Assembly (NCBI GenBank): GCA_037383845.1
Contig: JARRON010000002.1
Span: 1-64,000, forward strand
Source of the DNA: JARRON01 sp037383845
GTDB lineage: Bacteria; Pseudomonadota; Gammaproteobacteria; Steroidobacterales; XN24
Direction of reading: 5' to 3'
Length of the DNA: 64,000 nt
The notes beneath the pieces are model-generated. The model had not been told where the DNA came from, ran no database searches, and worked only from the letters and a program-made list of their open reading frames with translations. Positions 42,520 to 51,113 of this stretch are shown in pieces (position 1 is the stretch's first letter; the number at the start of each line of letters is the position of its first letter). The position numbers and the translations under genes were made by a program.

Positions 42520-43605
42520 ATGTCTCCACGCGAGGGCGAGGCGCCAACGCCCGCCGAGATACTCCTGTCCCTGGCCGCCCTGGTGGTCATCATCGGCGGG
42601 ACCAAGCTGGCGGCCCCGGTGCTTGTGCCGTTCATCCTGTCGGTTTTCATCGCCACCATTCTGCTGCCGCCGCTGCACTGGCTGACCGCTCACCGGCTGC
42701 CCCTGCCGCTGGCCATGGTGGCGCTGTCCCTGGGTATTGTTGCCATCTGGTTGCCCGTGGGCGGGATCGTCGGGGCGTCCTTCGACGACTTCTATGCCGC
42801 TCTGCCGGACTACCAGCAGCGGATCCAGTCCATGACCCGGCAGGTGGGCGAGTGGCTCAGCGCGCGTGGCATCGGCGTCGGGGCCGCTATCCAGGACCTG
42901 GTCAGGCCCTCCGCGGCGCTGGCTTTCGTGCGCCAGCTGGGCGCCGGACTGGGCGCCGCCCTGGCCAATGTTTTCCTGATCCTGCTCACGGTCATTTTCA
43001 TCCTCCTGGAAGTCTCGGAGTTCCCGGCGAAGGTTCGCGCAGCCCTGGGCGACCGGGCCAGCGTGGTCGAGACCTTCCAGCGATTCTCCGCCAGCCTGCA
43101 GGAATACCTGCGAATCAAGACGCTTGTCAGTGTCATGACGGGCCTGGCCATTGCCGGCTGGCTGTGGGTGGTGGGCCTGGACTTTCCCATGCTGTGGGGC
43201 GTCCTGGCGTTCCTGCTCAACTACGTGCCCAACATCGGGTCCATCATCGCTGCGGTGCCGGCAGTGCTGCTGGCCATGGTGTCCATGGATCTCACCGGCG
43301 TGCTCCTGGTGATGCTGGGCTACGTGGCCGCCAATACGCTGTTCGGCAATGTCATCGAGCCGCGACTCATGGGCCGCGGCCTGGGCCTGTCCACCCTGGT
43401 GGTATTCCTGTCGCTGATCTTCTGGGGCTGGGTCCTGGGCCCGGTGGGCATGCTGCTGTCCGGGCCTCTTACCATGATGATCAAGCTGGCCCTGGAGCTG
43501 GACCCGAGAACCCGCTGGTTCGCGATCCTGCTGGGCTCGGGGGAATCGCCGGGCGTTCCCGGGGACTCCGCGTCCGGCACCGCCGAAGACGAGGCCGCGG
43601 GCTGA
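42520..43605 (+). CDS. AI-2E/PerM family membrane protein
   Basis: 361 aa with about eight membrane segments. Family blocks are LVVFIL-like helices, FPMLWGVLAFLLNYVPNIGSIIAAVPA (the diagnostic NYVPNIGS region), and YVAANTLFGNVIEPRLMGRGLGLSTLVVFLSLIFWGWVLGPVGMLLSGPL. Members have been proposed to export autoinducer-2 or act as Na+/H+ antiporters; the role here is open. ATG preceded by AGGAGGG. It is divergent from the antiporter gene and convergent with pspF. Confidence 0.92.
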   Translation: MSPREGEAPTPAEILLSLAALVVIIGGTKLAAPVLVPFILSVFIATILLPPLHWLTAHRLPLPLAMVALSLGIVAIWLPVGGIVGASFDDFYAALPDYQQRIQSMTRQVGEWLSARGIGVGAAIQDLVRPSAALAFVRQLGAGLGAALANVFLILLTVIFILLEVSEFPAKVRAALGDRASVVETFQRFSASLQEYLRIKTLVSVMTGLAIAGWLWVVGLDFPMLWGVLAFLLNYVPNIGSIIAAVPAVLLAMVSMDLTGVLLVMLGYVAANTLFGNVIEPRLMGRGLGLSTLVVFLSLIFWGWVLGPVGMLLSGPLTMMIKLALELDPRTRWFAILLGSGESPGVPGDSASGTAEDEAAG

Positions 43606-43608
43606 TGA

Positions 43609-44631
43609 TCAGCCGGGGGGGCGTCCGGGCCGACCGGAACCGGCGATGTCGTGTTTTCTCAACAGCCCTCTCAGCTGGTCGTAAGTAAGGCCCAGTCGTT
43701 CCGCCGCGACGCGGCGGTTGCCCCCGGAGGCTTCCATGGCCCGGACGAGGATCCGCTGCTCGTATTCGGCGACGGCGGCCCGGAAATCCGCCGGCAAGCT
43801 TTGCGGGGCCCCGGGGATGCCGGGCTCCGCCGGTATGTCCTCCGGGCTGCCGAAGCCGTGGGCGAAAGGGTCGAAATGGATCTCGGCCACCGGGGCCTCC
43901 GGGTCGGGAGCGCGGTAGATGGATCTCTCCACGGCATTCTTCAGTTCCCGGACGTTGCCGGGCCAGGGCCAGTCCAGCAGGGCCGTGACCGCGTCGTCCG
44001 TGAAGCCGGGGAAGAAGGGACGTTTCAGCTCGGCGGTGAAGTTCACCGCGAAGTGGTCCGCCAGCGCCAGCACGTCTTCCGGGCGCACCCGGAGGGGCGG
44101 GACGTTGATGACGTCGAAGGCCAGCCGGTCCAGGAGATCGGCGCGGAATCGGCCTTCCTCGGCCAGTCGGGGAAGGTCCTCGTTGGTGGCGCCGGCGATG
44201 CGCACGTCCACGGACAGGGTCTGGCTGCCGCCGACCCGCTCGAATTCCCCGTACTCGATAACGCGAAGGATCTTCTCCTGCATCCGGGGCGGCACTGTCG
44301 CAAGCTCGTCCAGGAATAGCGTGCCCCCGTCCGCCCGCTCGAATCTGCCCACGTGTCGGCGAGTGGCTCCCGTGAAGGCACCGGCCTCGTGGCCGAACAG
44401 CTCGGACTCCAGCAGGGTCTCGGTGAGGGCGGCGCAGTTGAGCTTCACGAGAGGCTGTTCCCATCGCCCGGAGAGGAAGTGAAGGCGAGAGGCCACCAGC
44501 TCCTTGCCCGTCCCCCGCTCCCCGATGATCAGCGCCGGCCTGTCCAGGGGCGCCAGCCGAGACACCTGTTCCAGCATGGCCACGAACGCCGGGGACTCGC
44601 CAATGATCGATATCGGGCTGACGCGCTCCAT
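43609..44631 (-). CDS. pspF: Phage shock sigma54 activator
   Basis: 340 aa. There is no regulatory N-terminal domain; the AAA+ core starts near residue 5. Walker A is GERGTGKELVASRLH, the sigma54-contact loop is EAGAFTGATRR, and Walker B is GGTLFLDELATV. The C-terminal Fis-type HTH is GGNRRVAAERLGLTYDQLRGLLRKHDI. In E. coli PspA inhibits PspF until membrane stress frees it. It is divergent from pspA, the classic arrangement, with a sigma54 promoter on the other side. Confidence 0.95.
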   Translation of the reverse strand: MERVSPISIIGESPAFVAMLEQVSRLAPLDRPALIIGERGTGKELVASRLHFLSGRWEQPLVKLNCAALTETLLESELFGHEAGAFTGATRRHVGRFERADGGTLFLDELATVPPRMQEKILRVIEYGEFERVGGSQTLSVDVRIAGATNEDLPRLAEEGRFRADLLDRLAFDVINVPPLRVRPEDVLALADHFAVNFTAELKRPFFPGFTDDAVTALLDWPWPGNVRELKNAVERSIYRAPDPEAPVAEIHFDPFAHGFGSPEDIPAEPGIPGAPQSLPADFRAAVAEYEQRILVRAMEASGGNRRVAAERLGLTYDQLRGLLRKHDIAGSGRPGRPPG

Positions 44632-44723
44632 ATGGTGATTCTAACCAAGATTGGGTTTTCACGCCGCTTTTAATCTGGTCATGTTTGCCACATTTCTGGC
44701 CGCGCAGCGCCCGGCAACAATTA

Positions 44724-44736
44724 AATCAGCAGCTTA
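44724..44736 (+). promoter_or_regulatory. IHF consensus site between pspF and pspA
   Basis: AATCAGCAGCTTA matches the IHF consensus WATCARNNNNTTR exactly. It lies 17-29 bp upstream of the -24 element of the pspA sigma54 promoter, where IHF would bend DNA so PspF bound further upstream can reach the polymerase, as known for E. coli psp. The site is read directly; binding is inferred. Confidence 0.65.
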
Positions 44737-44751
44737 CGCATGCTCCAGGGC

Positions 44752-44767
44752 TGGCACGGTTCCTGCT
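44752..44767 (+). promoter_or_regulatory. Sigma54 promoter of pspA
   Basis: TGGCACG-N4-CTGCT: GG at 44753-44754 and GC at 44765-44766 with exactly 10 bp between them, the invariant -24/-12 geometry. The expected start would be about 12 bp after the GC, leaving about 22 nt of leader before the pspA ATG. With pspF divergent, this is a strong assignment. Confidence 0.88.
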
Positions 44768-44799
44768 GTACCTGGACTGGAATTGCCGGAGGAACTGAC

Positions 44800-45477
44800 A
44801 TGGGCGTTTTTTCCCGCTTCACGGATATCGTGAATTCGAACATCAACTCACTCCTGGAGAAGGCGGAGGACCCGGAGAAGATGGTCCGCCTGATCATCCA
44901 GGAGATGGAAGACACCCTGGTGGAGGTGCGCTCTGCCGCCGCCCGGGCCATCGCTGACCAGAAGCAGCTTGACCGACGCCTGGCGGATGCCACCCGGGAC
45001 GTGGACGACTGGTCCCGGAAGGCGGAGCTTGCCGTGCGCAAGAACCGGGACGACCTCGCCCGCGCGGCGCTGGCCGAGAAGTCGAAGGGCGAGGAACGGG
45101 TCAAGGCGCTGAAGGAGCAGCAGGACCAGGTAGAGGAGGCCCTGGCCCGCCTCAACGACGATATCGCCAAGCTCCAGGAGAAGCTGGCCGACGCCAAGAC
45201 CCGCCAGAAAGCGCTGGTGATGCGTCACCGGACAGCCGGGCACCGGCTCGAGATTCGCCGCCAGATCCACGAGAACAAGATCGACGACGCTCTGGTAAGG
45301 TTCGAGCACTTCGAGCGCAAGATGGAAGACCTGGAGGGCCGGGTCGAGTCCTATGACCTGGGCCAGCGCAAGGACCTGGGAAGGGAGTTCGACGTCCTGG
45401 CGTCAGAAGAGACCGTGGAAGCGGAGCTGGCAGAGCTGAAGCGCCGGGTCGGCCAGTCGTCCGGCGATAACGCCTGA
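44800..45477 (+). CDS. pspA: Phage shock protein A
   Basis: 225-aa PspA/IM30 (ESCRT-III-like) coiled-coil protein. The N-terminal amphipathic helix MGVFSRFTDIVNSNINSLLEKAEDPEKM is followed by about 180 residues of helical hairpin with heptad patterns. It inhibits PspF in resting cells and forms membrane-stabilising assemblies under stress. GGAGGAACTGAC precedes the ATG. It is the first gene of the operon, behind the sigma54 promoter. Confidence 0.97.
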   Translation: MGVFSRFTDIVNSNINSLLEKAEDPEKMVRLIIQEMEDTLVEVRSAAARAIADQKQLDRRLADATRDVDDWSRKAELAVRKNRDDLARAALAEKSKGEERVKALKEQQDQVEEALARLNDDIAKLQEKLADAKTRQKALVMRHRTAGHRLEIRRQIHENKIDDALVRFEHFERKMEDLEGRVESYDLGQRKDLGREFDVLASEETVEAELAELKRRVGQSSGDNA

Positions 45478-45488
45478 GGGCCGGGGAG

Positions 45489-45707
45489 ATGGGTGAAGTG
45501 ATGGGTGTCATCCTGGTCGCGTTCGTACTGCCCCTGGCGGTGGTGCTCCATTACGTGACCAAGTGGAAGTCCTCCCGGGGGCTTTCCAGCGACGAGCAGA
45601 AGATGCTCGAGGAACTGTGGCAGGACGCCCAGAAGATGGAGAGCCGCATCAACACCCTGGAGACCATCCTCGACGACGAAGTGCCCGACTGGAGGAAGCG
45701 CACGTGA
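45489..45707 (+). CDS. pspB: Phage shock protein B
   Basis: 72 aa. One N-terminal membrane segment (VMGVILVAFVLPLAVVLHYV) is followed by a cytoplasmic coiled-coil ending RINTLETILDDEVPDWRKR, which matches the PspB tail ETILDAEHPNWR. PspB with PspC senses envelope damage and binds PspA. It starts 11 bp after the pspA stop; its stop overlaps the GTG of the next gene. Confidence 0.95.
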   Translation: MGEVMGVILVAFVLPLAVVLHYVTKWKSSRGLSSDEQKMLEELWQDAQKMESRINTLETILDDEVPDWRKRT

Positions 45708-45982
45708 CCACCCGCTCCTACGACCCCTTCTCCATGCGGCTGCACCGGGATCCGGAACACGGCCTCATCATGGGCGTGTGCGCCGGGCTGGCGGAAACCT
45801 TTGGCTGGCGCGTGGCGGCCGTTCGGCTGGCGGCGCTGCTCGCCCTGGTGTTCTTTACCATGGAGACGCTGCTGCTTTACGTGGTGGCCGGACTGATCAT
45901 GCCCCGCAAGCGCCTGACCTATCACGGCGCGGCGGAGTCCCGGCTCTGGCGGACACGGTCCCGCGGGAGACCGGCGCCATGA
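45704..45982 (+). CDS. PspC-domain protein (first copy)
   Basis: 92 aa. One PspC domain: RLHRDPEHGLIMGVCAGLAETFGWRVAAVRLAALLALVFFTMETLLLYVVAGLIMP, where GVCAGLAE is the signature. It lacks the leucine-zipper C-terminus of E. coli PspC, ending in a short Arg-rich tail. GTG start overlaps the pspB stop and its own stop overlaps the second PspC gene. The division of labour with the second copy is unknown. Confidence 0.88.
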   Translation: MTTRSYDPFSMRLHRDPEHGLIMGVCAGLAETFGWRVAAVRLAALLALVFFTMETLLLYVVAGLIMPRKRLTYHGAAESRLWRTRSRGRPAP

Positions 45983-46368
45983 CCCGGGGGACCGCCAGCC
46001 CCACCCGGCTGTACAAGAACCGGGACGAGAAGGTCCTGTGCGGCGTCTGCTCCGGCATTGCCGAATATTTCGGATTCGACGTCACCCTGACCCGGCTGCT
46101 TGCCGTGCTGTCCCAGTTCCTCTTCCCGGCCACGTTCCTGGTCTATCTCGGGCTGTGCATGCTGCTGCCCGGCAAGCCGGAGCGGCTGTACGAAAGCGAC
46201 TCGGACAAGGAGTTCTGGAAGGGTGTCAGGGTCTCGCCGACGGCCACGCTGTCCGACGTCCGCCACCGGTTCCGCTCCGCCGAAGCGAAGCTGCAGCGCA
46301 TGGAGCGCTACGTGACGTCGAAGAACTTCAACCTCGACCGGGAGTTCCGCGATCTGGAGCGGGAATGA
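45979..46368 (+). CDS. pspC: Phage shock protein C (second copy)
   Basis: 129 aa. PspC domain (LYKNRDEKVLCGVCSGIAEYFGFDVTLTRLLAVLSQ ... TFLVYLGLCMLLP) followed by a charged cytoplasmic tail with a coiled-coil (RFRSAEAKLQRMERYV) ending NLDREFRDLERE. The tail and length correspond better to classical PspC than the first copy. The same terminal pattern R-x-FRDLER recurs in the next gene, suggesting a shared docking motif. Confidence 0.92.
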   Translation: MTRGTASPTRLYKNRDEKVLCGVCSGIAEYFGFDVTLTRLLAVLSQFLFPATFLVYLGLCMLLPGKPERLYESDSDKEFWKGVRVSPTATLSDVRHRFRSAEAKLQRMERYVTSKNFNLDREFRDLERE

Positions 46369-46403
46369 CCCTGGCCGGGGGCCGTGACTGACAGGAGTCT
46401 GCA

Positions 46404-46631
46404 ATGAATCCCTTCGAGATGGTGGTCATCATCGTCGCCCTGGTCGTCTTCGGCCGATACCTTCAAACGCGGGCGGAGAGCCGTCGGCAGGAGACCGCCG
46501 CTGCAGAGGGATCCCCCTCGGAGGACCGCATCGCCCAGCTGGAGGAGCGGGTGAAGGTTCTGGAGCGCATCGTGACCGATTCCGGCTACGACCTCCGTCG
46601 GCAGTTCCGGGACCTGGAGCGCGACACCTGA
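46404..46631 (+). CDS. PspB-like small membrane protein
   Basis: 75 aa. An N-terminal membrane segment (EMVVIIVALVVFGRYL), then a coiled-coil RIAQLEERVKVLERIV and the tail YDLRRQFRDLERD. The architecture equals PspB, but the tail resembles that of the preceding PspC. It is 35 bp after pspC in the same direction, so most likely the last gene of the psp operon. Its specific role is unknown. Confidence 0.75.
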   Translation: MNPFEMVVIIVALVVFGRYLQTRAESRRQETAAAEGSPSEDRIAQLEERVKVLERIVTDSGYDLRRQFRDLERDT

Positions 46632-46786
46632 CTTCCCTGCGCCTGCTATCCTGAAAAGCGGCGCATCCTGACCAGTCCCCATTCGAGCCGGCGCAGCTCA
46701 TGCGCTCCCGCTTCCTGTCGTCTACGCCACCGGGAACCAATCGCGTCCGGGATGCGAATATTGACTCCCCACCCCCGGAGAGGCCA

Positions 46787-47476
46787 ATGGGCGGCGATAT
46801 CCACGTCGAGCTGGACCGCGTCAGCAAGGACTACGACGAGCACGGGCAGCCGCACCGGGTGCTGGACGGTGTGTCCGGCTCCATCCGGCGGGGGGAGTTC
46901 GTCGTGCTCGTCGGCCGCAGCGGTTCCGGGAAAAGCACGCTCCTGAACCTCATCGGCGGCCTGGATCGTCCCTCGGACGGAGACGTCCGGATCGGCGGAC
47001 AGTCCCTGTCCTCCCTGGACGAGGACGGGCTGGCCCGGCTGCGGCGGGTCCAGGTGGGGTTCGTGTTCCAGTTCTTCAACCTGGTGCCGACCCTGACCGC
47101 CGCGGAGAACCTCATGCTGCCGCTGGACTTGCTGGGCGTGGGGGCGGACGAGGCGGGATCCCGGGCTGCACACTGGCTGGAGGCTGTCGGGCTCGGCGGC
47201 CGGGGAGACGCATTTCCGGAGGAGCTGTCGGGCGGTGAGCAGCAGCGCGTGGCCCTGGCGCGGGCCCTGGTGCACCGGCCGGGGCTGGTGATCGCCGACG
47301 AACCCACCGGCAACCTGGACCTGGACACGGCCACGCAGGTGCTGGAACTGCTGGACGGGTTGTGCCGGCGGGAAGGCACGACCCTGGTGATGGCGACCCA
47401 CAGCCCGGAGGTCATCGGGGTCGCAGACCGGGTCTTCACCATCCACGAGGGCAGGCTGGAGGCTTCAGGACCGTGA
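46787..47476 (+). CDS. ABC transporter ATPase, LolD/MacB-type
   Basis: 229 aa: Walker A LVGRSGSGKSTLLNLIGGLD, Q-loop FVFQFFNLVPTLTAAEN, signature EELSGGEQQRVALARAL, Walker B LVIADEPTGNLD and H-loop ATHSPEV. This subgroup (three-residue NL-D) energises FtsX-type mechanotransmission permeases rather than classic import. The ATG is preceded by CCGGAGAGG. Its stop overlaps the permease GTG. Confidence 0.92.
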   Translation: MGGDIHVELDRVSKDYDEHGQPHRVLDGVSGSIRRGEFVVLVGRSGSGKSTLLNLIGGLDRPSDGDVRIGGQSLSSLDEDGLARLRRVQVGFVFQFFNLVPTLTAAENLMLPLDLLGVGADEAGSRAAHWLEAVGLGGRGDAFPEELSGGEQQRVALARALVHRPGLVIADEPTGNLDLDTATQVLELLDGLCRREGTTLVMATHSPEVIGVADRVFTIHEGRLEASGP

Positions 47477-49989
47477 GCCGGCTGGTCCGCCGCGCGGGCC
47501 GCCGGGCCTTCGCCCGGCACCCGTGGCAGTACGTGCTCGCAGTTGCCGGCGTGGCCCTCGGCGTCGCTGTGGTGCTGGGCGTGGACCTGGCCGGGGCCAG
47601 CGCCCGCAAGGCTTTCGACGTGTCCCGGGAACTGGTAATGGGCCGGGCTACCCACCAGGTCGTGCCCCTGGGCACCGAACTGGACGAGTCGATTTATCTG
47701 GCGGTGCGCCGCGCGCCGGGCGTGAGGGCAGCGGCACCCGTCGTGGAAGCCGGCATCGGACTGCCCGGCGACCGGCGGGCCACGCTCCTGGGCATCGACC
47801 CCTTTGCCGAAGGCCCGTTCCGGGAGGAGGTGGCCGCGGCCTCGGGGGCCGTCGACGTCGGCGCCCTGCTGGTCGAGCCTGGCGCCGTGGCGCTGCCGGC
47901 GCGGCTGGCGGACGCCCTGCAGGCGGAGGTGGGCGACCGGTTCACCGCTGATACGCCGTCCGGACCGGCGGACCTGCTCGTGGCCGGGATTATCGAGACG
48001 GATCCCGGCCGTGAAGCTGCCCTGGCCGGATTCGTATACGCGGACATCGCCACCGCCCAGGAACTGCTGGGCATGGTGGGCCGGCTTTCCCGGGTAGACC
48101 TCATTCTGGAGGCCGGGCAGGCTGCCGGGCTGGCCGGGCTTCTTCCGGCGTCGGCGGAACTGGTGGAGACGGCGGCCAGGTCCAGCGCGACCTACGCCAT
48201 GACCCGGGCTTTCCGGGTCAATCTCACCGCCCTGTCCCTGCTGGCCCTTCTCGTGGGCGCATTTCTGATCTACGGGACCCTCACCTTCCTCGTTCTGCGG
48301 CGCACCCGGACGCTGGGGGTGCTGCGGAGCATGGGCGTGGACCGGCGGGGCGTAGCGGCTTCGGTCCTGTCCGAAGCACTGATGGTGGGCGTGCCCGGGA
48401 CAGTGCTGGGACTCGCCCTCGGGGCAGCGCTGGGTCTGGGGCTTGCGGGGCTGGTCGTGCAGACCATGGACGATCTCTATTTTCGCCTTCGGGTATCGGA
48501 GGTGAGCCTGACTCCCTGGCCTTTCGCCAAGGCCGCCGCCCTGGGCGTGGTCACGAGCCTGGTGTCGGCCCTGGGGCCGGCCCTGGAGGCCGCCGGGATG
48601 CCGCCCCGCGCCGTGCTGTCCCGGGCGTCGGTGGAGCGCCGCGCCCGCCGCCGCCTGCCGCGCCTCGCAGCGGCCGCCGTGGCCTGCGCCGTCCTGGCCG
48701 CGGTGCTGCTGGCCCTGGGTCGCCATTCCCTGGTGGTCTCCTTCGCCGGCCTGTTCGCGGTATTCCTGGCCGCTGCCCTGGCCACGCCGCCGGTCACCGC
48801 CTGGCTGATGGCCGGGCTGGACCGTCTGATGCCGGCCGCGGCACCGCTGCCGTTGCGCATGGCGGTCCGGGGGACTTCCGCGTCTCTCAGCCGCACCGGG
48901 GTTGCCGTGTCGGCCCTCTCCGTCGCCGTGGCCACGGTGATCGGTGTGGGCGTCATGGTGGGGAGCTTCCGCAGCAGCGTGGAGCAGTGGCTGTCCAGCA
49001 CCCTGGTGGCGGATTTCTACCTGCACGTCGAGGACTCCTGGTGTCGCGCCCGGGAGGGCCTCGACGACCTGGTCGACCCGCTGCTGGCGGTCCCCGGCGT
49101 TGCAGAGATCACCTATTCCCAGAGGCGACGTCTGCCCACGGCCGGGGAGGACATCCGGCTGTGGGCCGTGGACGGCGGCAGCCGGGGCCTGCGGGCGCCG
49201 ATCATTGCCGGCGATCCCGGCCGTATAAGGGAGCAGTTCGGTGCCGGGGAAGCCGTGATGGTCTCCGAGCCATGGGCAGCGCGGCGGGGCACCCGCGTGG
49301 GGGACCGGGTCACCCTGCCCACGCCGGTCGGACCGCGCACATTCCCCGTTGCGGGCATTTTCCGGGACTACACCTCGGACCGGGGGGTGGTGGCCCTGCA
49401 CCGGGATGCCTACCGCCGCCTCTGGAATGACTCCTGTGCCGAGGGCCTGGGCGTGGTGATGGCGCCGGACGCCGAGCCGGACCGGGTCCGGGCGGGGCTG
49501 GCCGCCGCCGTGCCCGCGGAGTCCGGGATCCCGGTGACGGCGAACGCCGATCTGCGCTCGGCGTCGCTGGCGGTGTTTGATCGCACCTTCACCGTCACCC
49601 GCGTGCTCCAGCTCCTGGTGGGCATCGTGGCCTTTCTGGGCATGCTCTCGGCGCTGCAGGCCCTGCAGCTGGAGCGGGTCCGGGAGAACGCGGTGCTGAG
49701 AGCCGTGGGCTGGCTGCCTCGCCAGCTGCGCAGCCTGGTGCTCACCCAGACCGGCCTGCTGGGGCTGGCAGCGGGCCTCTTCGCCGTTCCCGTCGGCCTG
49801 GCCCTCGCCGGCCTCCTGGTGTTCGTCATCAACCGCCGCGCCTTCGGCTGGACCATGAGCTTCGACCCGTCTGTCCAGGATCTGGTCCAGGGCGTCCTGC
49901 TGGCGGTTGGCGCCGCCCTGCTTGCAGGTGTCTACCCCGCCTGGCAGGCGGTCAGGCGCCAGGTTGCCCAGGATCTGCGGGAGGAATGA
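47473..49989 (+). CDS. FtsX-family ABC permease
   Basis: 838 aa with two FtsX-type repeats: an N-terminal helix (WQYVLAVAGVALGVAVVLGVDLAGA), a periplasmic domain, three helices near 255-375, then a second set with helices near 445-510 and a further periplasmic domain before three C-terminal helices. The layout resembles lipoprotein- or lipid-handling permeases of the AttG/YbbP kind. GTG overlaps the ATPase stop; its end overlaps the lipocalin-like gene. Likely a lipid or secondary-metabolite extracting machine together with the neighbours. Confidence 0.88.
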   Translation: MSRLVRRAGRRAFARHPWQYVLAVAGVALGVAVVLGVDLAGASARKAFDVSRELVMGRATHQVVPLGTELDESIYLAVRRAPGVRAAAPVVEAGIGLPGDRRATLLGIDPFAEGPFREEVAAASGAVDVGALLVEPGAVALPARLADALQAEVGDRFTADTPSGPADLLVAGIIETDPGREAALAGFVYADIATAQELLGMVGRLSRVDLILEAGQAAGLAGLLPASAELVETAARSSATYAMTRAFRVNLTALSLLALLVGAFLIYGTLTFLVLRRTRTLGVLRSMGVDRRGVAASVLSEALMVGVPGTVLGLALGAALGLGLAGLVVQTMDDLYFRLRVSEVSLTPWPFAKAAALGVVTSLVSALGPALEAAGMPPRAVLSRASVERRARRRLPRLAAAAVACAVLAAVLLALGRHSLVVSFAGLFAVFLAAALATPPVTAWLMAGLDRLMPAAAPLPLRMAVRGTSASLSRTGVAVSALSVAVATVIGVGVMVGSFRSSVEQWLSSTLVADFYLHVEDSWCRAREGLDDLVDPLLAVPGVAEITYSQRRRLPTAGEDIRLWAVDGGSRGLRAPIIAGDPGRIREQFGAGEAVMVSEPWAARRGTRVGDRVTLPTPVGPRTFPVAGIFRDYTSDRGVVALHRDAYRRLWNDSCAEGLGVVMAPDAEPDRVRAGLAAAVPAESGIPVTANADLRSASLAVFDRTFTVTRVLQLLVGIVAFLGMLSALQALQLERVRENAVLRAVGWLPRQLRSLVLTQTGLLGLAAGLFAVPVGLALAGLLVFVINRRAFGWTMSFDPSVQDLVQGVLLAVGAALLAGVYPAWQAVRRQVAQDLREE

Positions 49990-51113
49990 TGACGCGCGCG
50001 ATAATGGTCCTCTTGCTCGCGCTGCTGACTGCCGCCTGCGGTCCGGCAGCGGATTCCGGCAGCGGCCTCACGGTCGTTTCGCTGCTGGGAGACGGCGAGA
50101 GCGCCGGTTACGCGCGGGCGTCGCCTGCGCCGGACTTCACCTTCCCGGCGGATCACGGTCCCCACCCGGACTACCGGTCGGAGTGGTGGTACTTCACGGG
50201 CAACCTGGTTGCCGGGGACGGCCGGGAGTTCGGCTTTCAGCTGACGTTCTTCCGGTTCGCCCTGGCTGCCGACGAGCGGACGGGCGCGTCGGCCTGGGGA
50301 ACCCGCCAGGTATGGATGGGCCATTTCGCCTTGACGGACGTGGCCGGAAAACGTTTCCACCGGGCCGAGGTCTTCCAGCGTGGCGCCCTGGGTCTCGCCG
50401 GGGCCCGGGCGGCGCCGTTCCGGGCCTGGATCGGGGACTGGGAAGCCCGGCAGGAAGGCGATGAATTCTTTCCGCTGGCCCTGTCGGCGGACGGGGCGGG
50501 CTTCGGCATCGATCTCCAGGTGTCGCCGCTGAAACCCATGGTGTTCCAGGGCGACGGAGGCTACAGCGCCAAGGGACCGGAGCCGGGTAACGCATCCCTG
50601 TACTACGCCTTCACCCGGCTTGCCGCCGAGGGGGTGGTTCGCCTTGGGGACAAGACGGTGGACGTGGAGGGCGAGGCCTGGCTGGACCGGGAATGGAGCA
50701 CCAGTGCGCTGGGCCCCGGCATCGAAGGCTGGGACTGGCTCTCCCTCCAGATGGACGACGGCCGGGATCTCATGATCTACCAGCTCAGGCACGAGGACGG
50801 CTCTCCCAGCGAGTTCAGCGCGGGTTCGCTGATCGATGCCGAAGGTCGCGTGACCCGCCTGGCGTCCCGTGACTTCTCCATGCGGCCAGGCCGCCGGTGG
50901 CGGAGTCCGGAGACCGGCGCGGCCTACCCGGTGGAGTGGACGGTGGAGGTGCCCGGTGAGGGCCTCGCGCTGGAGATCCTGCCGGTCATGGACGGACAGG
51001 AGATGGACCTTTCGGTCCTCTACTGGGAGGGGGCGGTGCGGAGTCGCGTGCCCGGGAGGGATTCGCTCACGGGCCGGGGCTACCTGGAGATGACCGGCTA
51101 CGGGGCGCCATAG
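49986..51113 (+). CDS. AttH/CrtC-like lipocalin-type lipoprotein
   Basis: 375 aa. Signal peptide with lipobox LTAAC, then a two-domain calycin fold: HPDYRSEWWYFTGNL is the block shared by AttH and carotenoid 1,2-hydratase (CrtC) proteins, and GEAWLDREWST is the second conserved block. Such proteins sit beside FtsX-type ABC genes (the att operon of Agrobacterium). It likely binds a hydrophobic ligand outside the inner membrane; enzymatic hydration is possible but not shown. Confidence 0.85.
   Translation: MMTRAIMVLLLALLTAACGPAADSGSGLTVVSLLGDGESAGYARASPAPDFTFPADHGPHPDYRSEWWYFTGNLVAGDGREFGFQLTFFRFALAADERTGASAWGTRQVWMGHFALTDVAGKRFHRAEVFQRGALGLAGARAAPFRAWIGDWEARQEGDEFFPLALSADGAGFGIDLQVSPLKPMVFQGDGGYSAKGPEPGNASLYYAFTRLAAEGVVRLGDKTVDVEGEAWLDREWSTSALGPGIEGWDWLSLQMDDGRDLMIYQLRHEDGSPSEFSAGSLIDAEGRVTRLASRDFSMRPGRRWRSPETGAAYPVEWTVEVPGEGLALEILPVMDGQEMDLSVLYWEGAVRSRVPGRDSLTGRGYLEMTGYGAP

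Noticed and set aside
46831..49401. 856-codon open frame opposite the ABC/FtsX genes
   Set aside because: The opposite strand carries intact Walker and FtsX motifs; the antisense translation is low-complexity Gly/His/Gln/Arg.
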